The position numbers and the translations under genes are program-made. This document shows positions 45,193-56,700 of a stretch of 64,000 bases of DNA, piece after piece. The notes under the pieces were generated by a model. The model had not been told where the DNA came from. It saw only the letters and a list, made by a program, of their open reading frames with translations, and ran no database searches. The DNA is taken from contig NZ_BCSH01000008.1 of NCBI RefSeq assembly GCF_001570765.1, forward strand, positions 1 through 64,000. Reading direction: 5' to 3'. Position 1 is the stretch's first letter, and every line of letters begins with the position of its first letter. The DNA comes from Nocardiopsis listeri NBRC 13360 (GTDB taxonomy: Bacteria; Actinomycetota; Actinomycetes; Streptosporangiales; Streptosporangiaceae).

Positions 45193-48100
45193 CGGACCAC
45201 GTCCCCTCCGGTGACGGCCTCCAGGTGCTTGAGCACACCGGGGGCGTAGGGGGCGCCCAGGAGACTGAAGTGGTCGCCGGGGACCTCGACGACGTCCAGG
45301 TCGCCCAGGACCAGGCGCTCCCAGTAGGAGATGACGCTCTCCTTGTTGCCGGGGAAGGGGTAGGCGCCACCGTGACGCAGGAAGGTGACGTCGCCCGCGT
45401 AGGGCTCGGGTTCGTACCGGGAGATGGCGAAGACGCTCTGCCGGAAGATGTGGAACATCTCGGTCAGTGCCTCGGGTGTGTAGGTCCCGGCGGAGGGCGG
45501 CACCGCGGCGCACATCCGCTCGATGCGCACCGCGCGCGGTACCTGTGCCAGGGCGTGGAAGCACGCCGCGACGTCGGCGTACTCCCCGGTCAGGCGTCCG
45601 ATGGCGCCGTCGGGCAGCAACCCGGGAGTGTCGGCCAGGAGCAGGTCGGAGGCGGCCGAGACCCGGTTCTCGTCGGCGGGGAATCCGACCGCGACCGGGT
45701 CGATGCCCATCATGACGGCGAAGGCGTACTCGGAGATGAGTTCGTCGTCCAGGCGGAACGGCGGCCGGTGGGTGCTGATGGCGGTCAGGGAGGCCACCTC
45801 GGCGCCGGCCTCGGTCAGGGTCCGGGCGACCTCGGTGGCGATGAGCCCGCCCAGGCAATAGCCGACGACGTGGAAGCGGTCACCGCCCCGGTCGAGCAGG
45901 GCGCGGGCGTAGTCGGCGGCCCACCCCTTGATGACGGTGGCGGGTTCGGCGGCTTGGAAGGCCGCGACGTCGGGCAGTTCGAGGCCGACCAGGGTGGCCT
46001 CCGCGCGCGAGCGGCGCCGAATCTCGGTGATCAGGGAACGGTAGGGGATCAGTGTTCCGGTCCCGGCGTGGACCAGGGCGGTGACCGCGCCCCCACCGGG
46101 GCCGTTGAGGGGGACGTAGGGGTCGGCTCGGCCGGGTTCGGCGGCCTCGACCTGGCCGGACAGGTCCCTCAGGTAGGAGGCCAGGCCGGCGATGGTGGGG
46201 GTGCGGAGCATGTGGCGCAGGACCACCTCCCATTCGATGTCGCCGAGGTCGGGCAGGGCCTCGCCGAGTCGGCCCACCATGCGCGCGACCAGGAGGGAGT
46301 CCCCACCCAGGTCGAAGAAGTCGTCCTCGCGGCCGACGGTGGCGCGTTCGAGGAGGTCGGCCCAGAGGGCGCTCAGGGCTCGTTCGAGGTCGTCGCGGGG
46401 TTCGGCGGTGACCTTCACGGTGTCGGTGCCGCCCTCCTCCTCGGGCAGGGAGCGCACCAGGGCGGCCCGGTCGACCTTGCCGTTGGTGGTCAGCGGCAGG
46501 GAGTCGAGCAGCCCCCACCGGCCGGGGACCATGTACTCGGGCAGGCGTTCTGCGGTGTGCCGGACGAGTTCGTCGGCGGTGACGGGGACGCGGTCGGTCT
46601 TGAGCCTGGTCAGGTACAGGCTCTGCCCGGTTTCCGACAGGCGGTCGTCGGCGGCGGGCAGGACCAGGGGCTCGGTGGCCCCCGCCGATTCCAGGGCGGT
46701 CGCCCACTGCTCTCGGGTGAGGAAGGTCTGGTCCTGTTCGGCCCGCGCGTCCCGGTGGCCGCCGTCCAGGCCTTCCAGGAACTCCATGGAGACCAGGAGG
46801 GCCGGGTCCCGTTCGAGGGTGGTCTCGATGAACAGCAGGTGTCCTTCGGGGGCGAGCAGTTCGCGGACCCGTGCCAGGCCCGTACCGGCGTCGATGGCGT
46901 TGTGCAGGACGTTGGCGGCGATGACCACGTCGAAGGAGTTCGGTGCGTGTCCCTGGTCGGTGAGCGGACGGTTCAGGTCGAACAGTCCGAAGTCCACCCA
47001 GGGGAAGTCGGCGAATCGCTCCCCGGCCTCGTTGACGAAGAACGGCGACACGTCGGTGAACAGGTACTCCACGTCGTGTCCGGCGAGTGTCCGCACGACC
47101 TCCTCCGTGGTTCCACCGACCCCGGCACCGATCTCCAGGACCCGCAGGGGCCGATCGGAGGTCCTGGTGGAGGCCGCCTCGGCCAGGGCGGCGGCCGCCG
47201 CCGAGTTGAGGTGGCGGATGGCCAGGTTGTCCCGGTAGGCGCCGGCGGCCGTGTCCGTCCCGCTGCCGGGGAAGAGGAGTCCGCGCACGTCCAGGTCGCC
47301 GCGCAGGAGTTCGGGCAGGCGCTCCGAGCAAGTGCGCATGTACTCCAGGACCTCGGTCCCGTAGTCGACGGAACGCTCCAGCTCGTCCAGGCGGGTCCAG
47401 GCCCGGCCCTGGTCCCGGGCGGAGACTCGGGTGAGGCCCTCGAACCGGTCGCCCTCGCGGCGCAGCCGTCCGGCCTCGCACAGGGCGTGCAGCCACCGTC
47501 GCACCAGGCGGTGGTGGCGTCGATCGGTGTCCAGGGCCGCGATGACCTCGTCGACGGTGTGACCTGCCCCCTGGAAGAGGCCGGCCTCGGTGAGGGTGCG
47601 TGTGATGGCGCCCAGGGCCGTGGACCGCATCGCCTCGAGGAAGGTCTCCAGCGCGTCCCGGTCCAGGTCGTCGGTGGCGGCCGCGACCGCGCCTTCGGCG
47701 GCCGCGACCATCGCCTCGTCGGTGGTGCGGTATCGGCGCGGGCGGTGGCGTGCGGGCTCGACGAAGGCGGACAGCCTCCTTTCCTCCCGGCCGCCCACGG
47801 CGAGGACCGCGGCGGCGTGGACCGCCGGGTGGGCCAGCAGCGCGGACTCGATCTCGGCGAGTTCGACGCGGTGTCCGCGGATCTTGACCTGGTCGTCCTC
47901 GCGTCCCAGGAACTCGATGTCGCCGCCGGGGCGGTACCGGCCCAGGTCACCGGTGCGATACAGGCGTTCTCCGGTGTCCGGTCGGGTGACGAACCGTTCG
48001 GCGGTGCGGGCCTCGTCGCCCAGGTACCCCATGGCCACGCCCACGCCGCCGATGTGGAGTTCCCCGGGAACCCAGTCGGGGCGGTCTCGCATGTGCTCGT

Positions 48101-50690
48101 CCAGGACGTGGAAGGTCTGGTTGGCGAGCGGACGCCCGTAGGGGACGCTGGGCCAGGCGGGGTCGAGTTCTCCGATGGGGTGGTGGATGGACCAGATGGA
48201 TGCCTCGGTCGCCCCGCCCAGGCTGAACATGGCCACCTCCGGCAGGTGGGCGCGCACCCGTTCGGGCAGGGTGAGCGGGATCCAGTCACCGGAGAGCATC
48301 GCCAGACGCAGTGAGGTGGGTGCGGCCGCGGAGGCGGTGGTGAGGTAGTCGACGAGCATCCCCATCTGGGCGGGCACGGAGTTCCACAGGGTCACCCCGT
48401 GTTCGGTGGCCAGCTCGGCCCAGTGGGAGGGGTCGCCGCGCCGTCCGGGTGCGGGCAGGACCACCGCGCCGCCCTCGGCCAGGGGACCGAACAGGTCGTA
48501 CACGGACAGATCGAACCCGAGCGCGGCCAGCCCCAGGACGCGGTCCTGGTCGGTGATCCCGAACCTGCCGTTCACGTCGGTGATGGTGTTCAGGGCGGAC
48601 CGGTGACTGATCATCACCCCCTTGGGGGTTCCGGTGGAGCCGGAGGTGTAGATGACGTAGGCCGGGTCGTCGGGGCTCACGGGCCGGGGCGGGACCCGCG
48701 TCGGGGCGGCTTCGGCTGGGACGGTGTCCACCTCGATGGTCCGGACGTGTTCGTCCTGCTCGTCGGTGCGCCCCAGCCAGGACTGGGTGAGGACGTGCTT
48801 CACCGCGGCGTCCCGCAGGATGGCCTCACGCCGGGCGGTGGGCTGGGTGGTGTCCACCGGAACGTAGACGGCCCCCAGGACCAGGGCCGCGTAGGCGGCG
48901 ACGACCTGTTCGGCGCCCTTGTCCATGACGATGGCGATCCGGTCCCCCGGTGCGCAGCCCCGGGCCCGCAACGCCCCGACCACTCCCCACACGCGTGACC
49001 ACAGGTCACCGTGGGAGAGCGTGCCGTCGACGCTGATGACGGCGGGGGCTCCGGGGTCGCGCAGGGCCGCGGCGAGGGGACGTTCGTGCAGCAGCGCGTC
49101 GGGCACGGGCGCATCGGTGGCGTTGACCCGGGCGCGCACCCGCTCCTGATGTTCGGGGAGGGCCACCGGGGACTTCTCGGCCCAGGTCTCGTCGTGCAGG
49201 GCCAGGCGGGTGAGGAGTTCGGTGTAGGCACCGAACGCGTCGGGGACCGTCCCCGACGGTAGGACGCCCTCGCGTACGTCCCACCGCACCCCCAGGGAGT
49301 CGCCGACGCGGGAGACCTGGCAGTCCAACCAGACCTGAGGGGTTTGGGACAGCCCGTGCACCTCGCGGTCGGCCCAGGACCCGGTCGGCGTCTTGGCCTT
49401 GGTCTTGGTGTGGGCCTCCGTCTCGGCGCTGAGCGCTCCGGTGAAGACCACCGGCATGAGCACGGCGTTCTCCTGGCGGCGGCGGGAGAGTTCGGCCAGC
49501 ACCTCGTTGCCGGTGTACAGGCCGTGTTCGAGGTCCTCGGCCAGGCGGGCCTGTCGTGTGCGCGCGCGTTCGACGAAGGTCTCGCCGTCATCGGCGTGCA
49601 CGGCCAACAGGGACAGGGAGGTGAAGTCGCCGATCAGCCGGTCGGTGTCCGGATGCAGCGGCAGGCGTTGGGACACGGGGAGGTTGAGCGTGAAGTCGGG
49701 TCTGCGGGACCACAGGGACAGGACCTCGGCGTAGGCGGCGAGCGCCACCGCTGAGGGGCTCAGGCCGTGCTCCGCGGCACGCTCGCGCAGGGCGTCCCAG
49801 AGGCGTGGCGCCAGGGTGGTGGACAGGCGGGTGAACCGGCCGGAGGTGTCGGTCGCGTTCTCGGCCAAGGGCGGTTCGGGGGCCGGGGGAAGTTCGTCGA
49901 CACGCTCCGCCCAGTAGGCGCGGTCCCGCAGGTAGCGGGGTCCCTCGCGCAGGGAACGACGGGCGATGACGTAGTCGCGGAAGGTCGCTTCCAGGGCGGG
50001 CAGGGGGTGATCCGGGTCCTCGTATCGGGCCGCGAGCTCGTCCAGGAGCAGCCGGACGCCGGAGTAGTCGACGGCGAGCAGGTCCACGGACAGGTGCAGT
50101 CGCGCGCCGGTCTCGCCCCGGGTCAGGTGGAGGCGGACCAGTGGCCAGGTGGAGGGGTCGGGCACCAGATCGCGCATGCGTTCGCGGGTGCGGGCCGCGT
50201 GCAGGTCGAGGTCGGCGTCACCGATCTCGGTGACGGTCAGCGAATCCCCCGGTGCCTGGGGCAGGACCTGCTGGTGTCCCTCCGGGGAGACCACCACCCG
50301 CAGCATGTCGTGCCGGGCGACCAGGTCGTTCCAGGCCCGGCGCAGGCGAGCGGGGTCGAGATCGTCGAAGGCGAGCTCCACGTAGGCGTGGCAGGCCACC
50401 CCGCCGAAGTCGTAGGCGGAGCCGCGACCGATCAGGTAGGCGGTCTGCACGTCGGTCAGGGGGAAGGGCTCGTGGCGGGAGGCGGGGTCGGGGACCAGGG
50501 TCGGTTCGGACTCCTCGGCCAGGAGGGCGAGGACCTCCTCGCGGTGGTCCCGCAGCATCGTGCGGTCTTCGTCGGTGAGGGCGTTCTGTGGCGCGCGGAA
50601 GTGGACGCGCCCCTGCGAGGACCAGAGTTGGACCCCGCGGGAACGGAGGTCGTCGAGTAGTGCGGGCAGGGTCGCGGAGGTGGTGTGCAC
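45189..50690 (-). CDS. NRPS module: docking-Cy-A(Cys)[MT]-PCP-TE
   Basis: Product of 1833 residues. Order: TubC-like N-terminal docking region (1-60); cyclisation domain (about 75-500) with DLLAVD (Asp203/Asp208) in place of the condensation His motif; adenylation domain (from about 530) with YTSGSTGTPKG; a methyltransferase inserted before the last A motif (about 1110-1365, VLEIGAGVGGTTEEV); NGKVD (Lys1405); PCP LGGDSLL (Ser1465); thioesterase (1530-1833) with GYCLGG, so the nucleophile is Cys1612 rather than Ser. The specificity residues I read (D,L,Y,N,L,S,L,I,W) equal the Cys code of PchE/HMWP-type enzymes. It should add a methylated thiazoline and release the chain. The GTG start has GGGAGA upstream; 83 bp separates it from the first NRPS. 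Confidence 0.9.
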   Translation of the reverse strand: MHTTSATLPALLDDLRSRGVQLWSSQGRVHFRAPQNALTDEDRTMLRDHREEVLALLAEESEPTLVPDPASRHEPFPLTDVQTAYLIGRGSAYDFGGVACHAYVELAFDDLDPARLRRAWNDLVARHDMLRVVVSPEGHQQVLPQAPGDSLTVTEIGDADLDLHAARTRERMRDLVPDPSTWPLVRLHLTRGETGARLHLSVDLLAVDYSGVRLLLDELAARYEDPDHPLPALEATFRDYVIARRSLREGPRYLRDRAYWAERVDELPPAPEPPLAENATDTSGRFTRLSTTLAPRLWDALRERAAEHGLSPSAVALAAYAEVLSLWSRRPDFTLNLPVSQRLPLHPDTDRLIGDFTSLSLLAVHADDGETFVERARTRQARLAEDLEHGLYTGNEVLAELSRRRQENAVLMPVVFTGALSAETEAHTKTKAKTPTGSWADREVHGLSQTPQVWLDCQVSRVGDSLGVRWDVREGVLPSGTVPDAFGAYTELLTRLALHDETWAEKSPVALPEHQERVRARVNATDAPVPDALLHERPLAAALRDPGAPAVISVDGTLSHGDLWSRVWGVVGALRARGCAPGDRIAIVMDKGAEQVVAAYAALVLGAVYVPVDTTQPTARREAILRDAAVKHVLTQSWLGRTDEQDEHVRTIEVDTVPAEAAPTRVPPRPVSPDDPAYVIYTSGSTGTPKGVMISHRSALNTITDVNGRFGITDQDRVLGLAALGFDLSVYDLFGPLAEGGAVVLPAPGRRGDPSHWAELATEHGVTLWNSVPAQMGMLVDYLTTASAAAPTSLRLAMLSGDWIPLTLPERVRAHLPEVAMFSLGGATEASIWSIHHPIGELDPAWPSVPYGRPLANQTFHVLDEHMRDRPDWVPGELHIGGVGVAMGYLGDEARTAERFVTRPDTGERLYRTGDLGRYRPGGDIEFLGREDDQVKIRGHRVELAEIESALLAHPAVHAAAVLAVGGREERRLSAFVEPARHRPRRYRTTDEAMVAAAEGAVAAATDDLDRDALETFLEAMRSTALGAITRTLTEAGLFQGAGHTVDEVIAALDTDRRHHRLVRRWLHALCEAGRLRREGDRFEGLTRVSARDQGRAWTRLDELERSVDYGTEVLEYMRTCSERLPELLRGDLDVRGLLFPGSGTDTAAGAYRDNLAIRHLNSAAAAALAEAASTRTSDRPLRVLEIGAGVGGTTEEVVRTLAGHDVEYLFTDVSPFFVNEAGERFADFPWVDFGLFDLNRPLTDQGHAPNSFDVVIAANVLHNAIDAGTGLARVRELLAPEGHLLFIETTLERDPALLVSMEFLEGLDGGHRDARAEQDQTFLTREQWATALESAGATEPLVLPAADDRLSETGQSLYLTRLKTDRVPVTADELVRHTAERLPEYMVPGRWGLLDSLPLTTNGKVDRAALVRSLPEEEGGTDTVKVTAEPRDDLERALSALWADLLERATVGREDDFFDLGGDSLLVARMVGRLGEALPDLGDIEWEVVLRHMLRTPTIAGLASYLRDLSGQVEAAEPGRADPYVPLNGPGGGAVTALVHAGTGTLIPYRSLITEIRRRSRAEATLVGLELPDVAAFQAAEPATVIKGWAADYARALLDRGGDRFHVVGYCLGGLIATEVARTLTEAGAEVASLTAISTHRPPFRLDDELISEYAFAVMMGIDPVAVGFPADENRVSAASDLLLADTPGLLPDGAIGRLTGEYADVAACFHALAQVPRAVRIERMCAAVPPSAGTYTPEALTEMFHIFRQSVFAISRYEPEPYAGDVTFLRHGGAYPFPGNKESVISYWERLVLGDLDVVEVPGDHFSLLGAPYAPGVLKHLEAVTGGDVVR

Positions 50691-50773
50691 GGTGGGTTCT
50701 CCCGAAGAAGTGATGGGGGTGCGCCTGGGCGTGGGCTGGAGCGGCGGGCCCGGTGGGGGATCGGCGAACGGCG

Positions 50774-53700
50774 TCAGATCACCCCGGTCCGAACGTCGTC
50801 GCCGGTGTAGGCGCGGACCTGGTCGGCCAGGGCCGCCAGGGTGGGGTCGGCCAGGAAGGAGCGGACCGAGAGCCGGTCGTCGACCCGTTGGCGCAGCAGG
50901 GTCATCATCCGAACGGCCAGCAGGCTGGTCCCGCCCAGGACGAAGAAGTTGGCGTGACGGTCCTCGATCGGCGCCTGGAGCAACTCACTCCACAGCTGCG
51001 CGAGCATCTCCTCGGTGGGGCCCGTGAGGGGTTCGCCGTTCGGGCCGTTCCAGGCCGAGGCCGAGTCTTCCAACACCGTGGTGTCGACCTTGCCGTTACC
51101 GGTGAGGGGGAGCTCGTCCAGCACCGTCACGTGTCCGGGAACGGCGTGGCCGGGCAGGTACCGGGCCATGTGCCGGGTGAGTTCGTCGGGGGTGGGTGTG
51201 CCGGCGCCCGAGGCGACGAAGGCCGCCATCGTGCTGGTGCCCCGTTCCCCCAGGGCGACCACGGCGGCGCGGCGCACGTGCGGGTGCGCTTCCAGGGCCG
51301 CTTCGACCTCACCGAGTTCGAGTCGGTGTCCACCGACCTTGACCTGGCGGTCGGTACGTCCGAGGAACTCCAGGATCGTGCCGGGTCGGTAACGTCCCAG
51401 GTCCCCGGTCCGGTACCAGCGTCGTCCCTCATGTTCGACGAAGCGGTCCGCGGTGCGCTCGGGGTCTCCCCGGTAACCCAGGGCCACTCCGGCACCACCG
51501 ATCCACAATTCCCCGGGCACCCAGTCGGGGCAGCCCCGCCCATGGGGGTCCACCACGCGGTAGCACTGGTTGCGCAGGGGGTACCCGTAGGGCACCGAGG
51601 GCCAGCCGCGAGGGACGTGCCCACCTTCGAACGCGTTGGACCAGATCCCCGCCTCGGTCGCCCCGCCCAGGGCCACCAGGTGCGTGCCGACGCCGTTGGC
51701 CCGGCGCAGGGCGGGGGCCAGGTCGGTACCGACCCAGTCGCCGGAGACCAGGGCCAGCCGTAGGGCATGGGGGAACCCGTCCTCGCGGGAGGCCAGGATC
51801 AGCATGTCCAGGAGTGCGGGGACGGTGTTCCAGACGGTCACCCCGTGGTCGGCGCACAGTGCGCGCCAGCGTTCGGCGTCGCGGCGCTCCTCCTCGTCGG
51901 GCAGCACCAGCGCGCCGCCCGCTCCCAGGAGTCCGAAGACGTCGTAGACCGACAGGTCGAAGTCGAGCGCGGACAGGGCCAGGACCCGGTCGCGAGGGCC
52001 GATGCGGTAGCGCTCGTTGATGTCGGCGACGGTGTTGAGGGCCGCGGCGTGACTCACCTCGACGCCCTTGGGCTCACCGGTGGAGCCGGAGGTGAAGATC
52101 GTGTAGGCCGCCTGAGCGGGGTCGGGACGTACCGGAGCCGCCAGGGGCGCGGACTCCAGCAGGGCGGCCACCGTCACCGATCGTGGGGCGCCGGTTCCGT
52201 CACCGATCGCCCAGGCCGTGCCCGCCGTCCGGTGCACGCGTTCACGGCGCAGCTCGGGTTGGCCCACCCCGATGGGTACGTACACGGCTCCGGCGGCCAG
52301 TGCTCCCAGGACCGCGCAGACCTGGTCGGGTCCCTTGGGCAGGCAGATCGCCACCGCGTCACCGACGCGAACCCCACGTTCCGTCAGACCGGAGGCGATC
52401 CTCAGGGCCCGGTCGGCGACCTGACCATGGGTGAGGGTCTCCTGGTCCGTGATGAGGGCGGGGGTGTCCGAGCGTTGGGGGACACCGTCGAAGAAGGCGT
52501 CCTGCAACAAGCCCGCGGGCGGGTCCGTCGCGGGTCGGTGGGCGGACGCCCTGGATCGGCGCTGTCCCTCGGGCAGCAGGGTCGCCACCGCGTGGTCCCA
52601 GGCCCGCTCCCCTTCTCGGGCCAGGGTGCGCAACATGTCGAGGTAGGCGTCGAACATGCCGTCCAGCACGCCGGGACGGAAGAGCTCCTCGACCGCGTCC
52701 CAGGAGACCTCCAGGGTTCCGCCGCTCTCCATCACCTGGTTGTCCAGGTGGACCTGCGGCGATTGTGACAGCCCCCAGACCCGTCGGGGGAACTCGGCGG
52801 ACCGGTCCATGGACACGCCCGAGCCCACCCCCAGGGATCCGGTGAACACCACCGGGATCCCGGGTCGGGAGGTTCCGGTATGCCGGGCGAGTTCGCGCAG
52901 CACCCATTCCGCCGAGGCCTCCCGGTGGTCCAGGTCTTGGCCCAGAAGATGTTGGAGCGCCCGGGCCGCCGCGATCGGGCGCTCTCCGGGCCGGCGCCGG
53001 TAGGAGGTCAGGGAGAGGGAGGTGAAGTCCCCCAGGACACGTTCGACGTGAGGATGCAGGTCCTGGCGGTTGAAGAGGGTGAGGGTCACGCTCAGGTCGG
53101 TCTGGCCGCTCCAGGCGCTCAGGACCTCTCCGTAGCAGGCCAGGAGCAGCGTCGAGGGGGTGATCGCGGCCCTGCGCGCCAGCTCGGTGAGGGCACTCCA
53201 CTCCTGTGGGTCCAGGCGTTGCGAACGTCTGGTGAACCGGGGCCGTTCGATCTGGTCCGGGTCCACGCGCAGGGGCAGGTCCGGAGCGGGAGGCAGCTCG
53301 GTGATCCGCTCCCGCCAGTACTGGCGGGAGCGCTTCTCCGCGTCGGGATCGGTCTCGACCTGGGTGAGGTAGTCGCGAAACGTCACGTCCACCGGTTCCA
53401 GGCGCGCGTCGGGTTCGCGGTAGAGCAGGTCCAGTTCGGTGTAGAGGGTCATGATGCTCAGTGCGTCCAGCACCAGGTAGTCCAGACCCACCCCGAGCCG
53501 GACCCGTTCGACGCCCTCGCGTGTGTAACGCAGGGCGCGCACGTCGAACAACGGCCACCGGGTCGGGTCCAGGACCTGGTGGGCCATGGTGTCGCGGAAG
53601 GTTTCGAGCGCGGGCCCGGGATCATCCTGTTCGCGAGCGTCGGTCACCAGGACGCGTACGGGCGGAGCGCCGGGCAGGACCCGCTGGTTCCCGTCGGCGT

Positions 53701-56700
53701 CGAACACCGCTCTGAGCATGTCGTGTCGGGCCACGAGACGGTCCAGGGCGTGTTCGATGCGCCGGAGGTCGACGTCGTCGCCGTCGAACTCGGTGTAGTG
53801 GTAGGTGCCGACCCCGCCCAGGGTGAAGTCCTGGCTGCGGCCGGTCAGGTAGGCCCGTTGGACCCCGGTGGCGGGGAACGGGTCGTGACGCGTGTCGGCG
53901 TCGTGGTGGATGCGCCGGTCGTCGGTGGCCTCGCCGCGTTCGGTCAAGGTGGCGGCGAAGTCCTTGAGCACCGGGTGGGCGAACAGTCGAGACACACGCG
54001 CCCCCACGTGGCCCGCGCGGCGGAGGGCGGCCACGGCGCGCGTGGCCAGGAGCGAGTCGCCGCCCAGGGTGAAGAAGGAGTCCGTGCGGGCCGGTTCCGG
54101 TGTGTCCAGCAGCTCGGACCAGATCCGGGCGACCAAGGCCTCGGGCTCGCCCTGAGGGGGCTCGTGCCGACCGGTGCCGCCGGAGAGATGCTCCCGTAGG
54201 AGTCGGGCGACGGCGGCGCGGTCGGGTTTGCCGTTCGGGGTCAGCGGGACCTCGGAGAGTTCCAGCACCGGCTCGGGGACCATCGCCGGGGGCAGCAGGG
54301 CGCGCAGGTGTTCGGCGAGCGTTTGGAGCCGTTCGGTGATGTCGTTCCCGACTGCCTTGCGCGGGACGACCACGGCGGCCGGCCTGGGGGCTGGGCTGTC
54401 GAGCACGACGGCCACCGCGGCGCGAACGTCGGGATGGGTGGTCAGGGCGGCCTCGATCTCACCGGTCTCCATCCGCACACCGTTGACCTTCACCTGGTGG
54501 TCGGTCCTGCCCAGGAACTCCAGGGAGCCGTCGGGGAGGTGGCGGGCCGAGTCCCCGGTGCGGTACCAGCGTCGGCCGCGGTCGGCGACGAAGCGTTCGG
54601 CGGTCAGGTCAGGGTCTCCCCGGTACCCGCGGGCGAGCCCCGCGCCCGCGACCCACAACTCTCCCGGGACCAGGTCGGGGCGGTCGCGACCCTGGACGTC
54701 CACCACACGGCAGGAGACTCCGGGCAGTGGAAGCCCCCAGGGCACGCAGGTCCAGGAGGGGTCGGTGTCGTGGACCTCCAACAGGGTGGAGTGGACTGCC
54801 GCCTCGGTCATGCCGCCCAGAGCGAGGAAACGGCACTCGGGGGCCTGGGTCCGCAGCCGGTGCGCGAGGGCGGGCGGGATCCGGTCACCGCCCAACAGCA
54901 CGGCCCGTAGGGGCGGCATCGGTGCCGTACCGGTCTCCACCGCCGACAGGAGCATGTCGAGGAAGGCGGGTACGCAGTTGAGGACGGTCACCGCCGCCTC
55001 CGACGCGGCCCGGGCCCAGCGTTCCGCGTCACGACGATCGGTCGACTCGACCAGTACCGCCGCACCTCCCACGGACAAAGGCGCGAACAGGTCGAAGACG
55101 GACATGTCGAAGTCGTACTCGGCCAGGCAGAGCGCCCGGTCGTCTCCACCCGCGCCCAGGGCGGTGGTGAGCACGTCGATGGTGTGGGCGGCGGAGCGGT
55201 GTTCGATCTCCACCCCCTTGGGGTGACCGGTGGATCCGGAGGTGAACAGTACGTAGGCCACGGAGTCCGGTGACGTGTTCCGTTCCGTTCCCGGTGCCAG
55301 GTCCCGGATCTGTTCGACGGTGAGGACGGGCACCTGGGAACCGGTCAGGAGGTCGGGGGCGTCGGTGATCACCAGTTCGGGGGCGCCGAGCGTCAGGATC
55401 CGGTCGCGCCGCACCACGGGCTGGGCCCGACTCACCGGGAGGTAGGCGCAGCCGGCGGCGAGTACCCCCAGGATCGCGGCGACCTGGTCCGCTCCCCGCG
55501 GCAGGTGCACGGCGACGGTCGCTCCGACGGGCACCCCGGCCTGGACGGCTCCGGCCACGCGTAGCGCCAGATCGGCCAGGCCACCGTAGGTGAGCGCCTC
55601 CCCGGAGGTCGACACCAGGGCGACGTCCTCGGGACGGGTGCGCGCGTGGGCGAAGAAGGGTGCGTGGAGCGGGCGAGGGGCGGGTTCGGGGAGGTCGAGG
55701 GCGGTCGTGGCTCGGGCCCGCACCTGCGCGTTCGAGAGGAGGGGCTCGAAGCGGCTCTCCCACACCCGCGGATCGTCCACCAGACCCTCGACCAGGTCCC
55801 GGTAACAGTCGAAGGCCTCCTCCATGGTGCCGGGCTCGAAGGCGCGCGCACGCAGGTCCCAGTTGAGCAGTAGTCCTTCGTCGAGTTCGGTGACCTGGGC
55901 GTCCAGGAGGACCTGGGGACCCTGGGAGATGATCCAGGAGGGGTGGCCGAAGCACTCCTGGACGTCGTCGGTGAACAGGGGCCCCAGCCCGATGGCGCTG
56001 GTATAGACCACCGGTGCCAGTACCGGGGTTCCACCGTTGCGACGGGTCAGGTCACGGAGCACCTCCACTCCCCCATAAGCGCCGTGGTCGACGGCACGGT
56101 GCAGGTCGCCCTGGATGGTGCGGGCACGTTCGACGAACGTCATCGGGGCACCGGTGTCCACGCCCAGCAGCACGGAACTGCTGAAGTCGCCGATGAGCCG
56201 GTCGATCTGCGGGTGCAACGGCGCACGGTCGAACAGCGGCAGGTTGAGACTGAAAGCCGGGTCGGCGTTCCAGGCGCCGAGCACCTCGGCGAAGGCCGTG
56301 GCCAGGGCGGCGGCGGGGGTGATCCCGAAGTCACGGGACCGTCGCTCGAACGCTCGCGCCCGTTCCGGGGTGAGCCGGTGGTGCAGACGGCGGGAGCGGG
56401 TCATGGGGTCCGTGGGACGGGCCGGGGCCTCGGCGTCGGGGCGGACCGGCAGGGTGGGCGGAGACGGAATCTCCGGCAGGCGCGTCTGCCACCAGGCGCG
56501 TGCCCGTTCACGTTGTTCGCGCCCGCGCTCACGCCGGTCGACGAGGTACTCGGCGAAGTCGTACTCCAGGGGCGAAGCGTCCACTCCCAGGTAAGCGCCG
56601 CGCAGGTCCTCCAAGAGCACGCGAAGGCTGAGTGCGTCCGCGACGATCATGTCGAGATCCACGTGCAGTCGGGTGGCGCCCCCGGGGAGCAGGCTCAGGG

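Noticed and set aside
45225..48314. Very long plus-strand ORF opposite the second NRPS
   Set aside because: It is the antisense shadow of high-GC coding DNA. Its product is Gly/Val/Gln-rich with no domains, and the minus strand has complete NRPS motifs.
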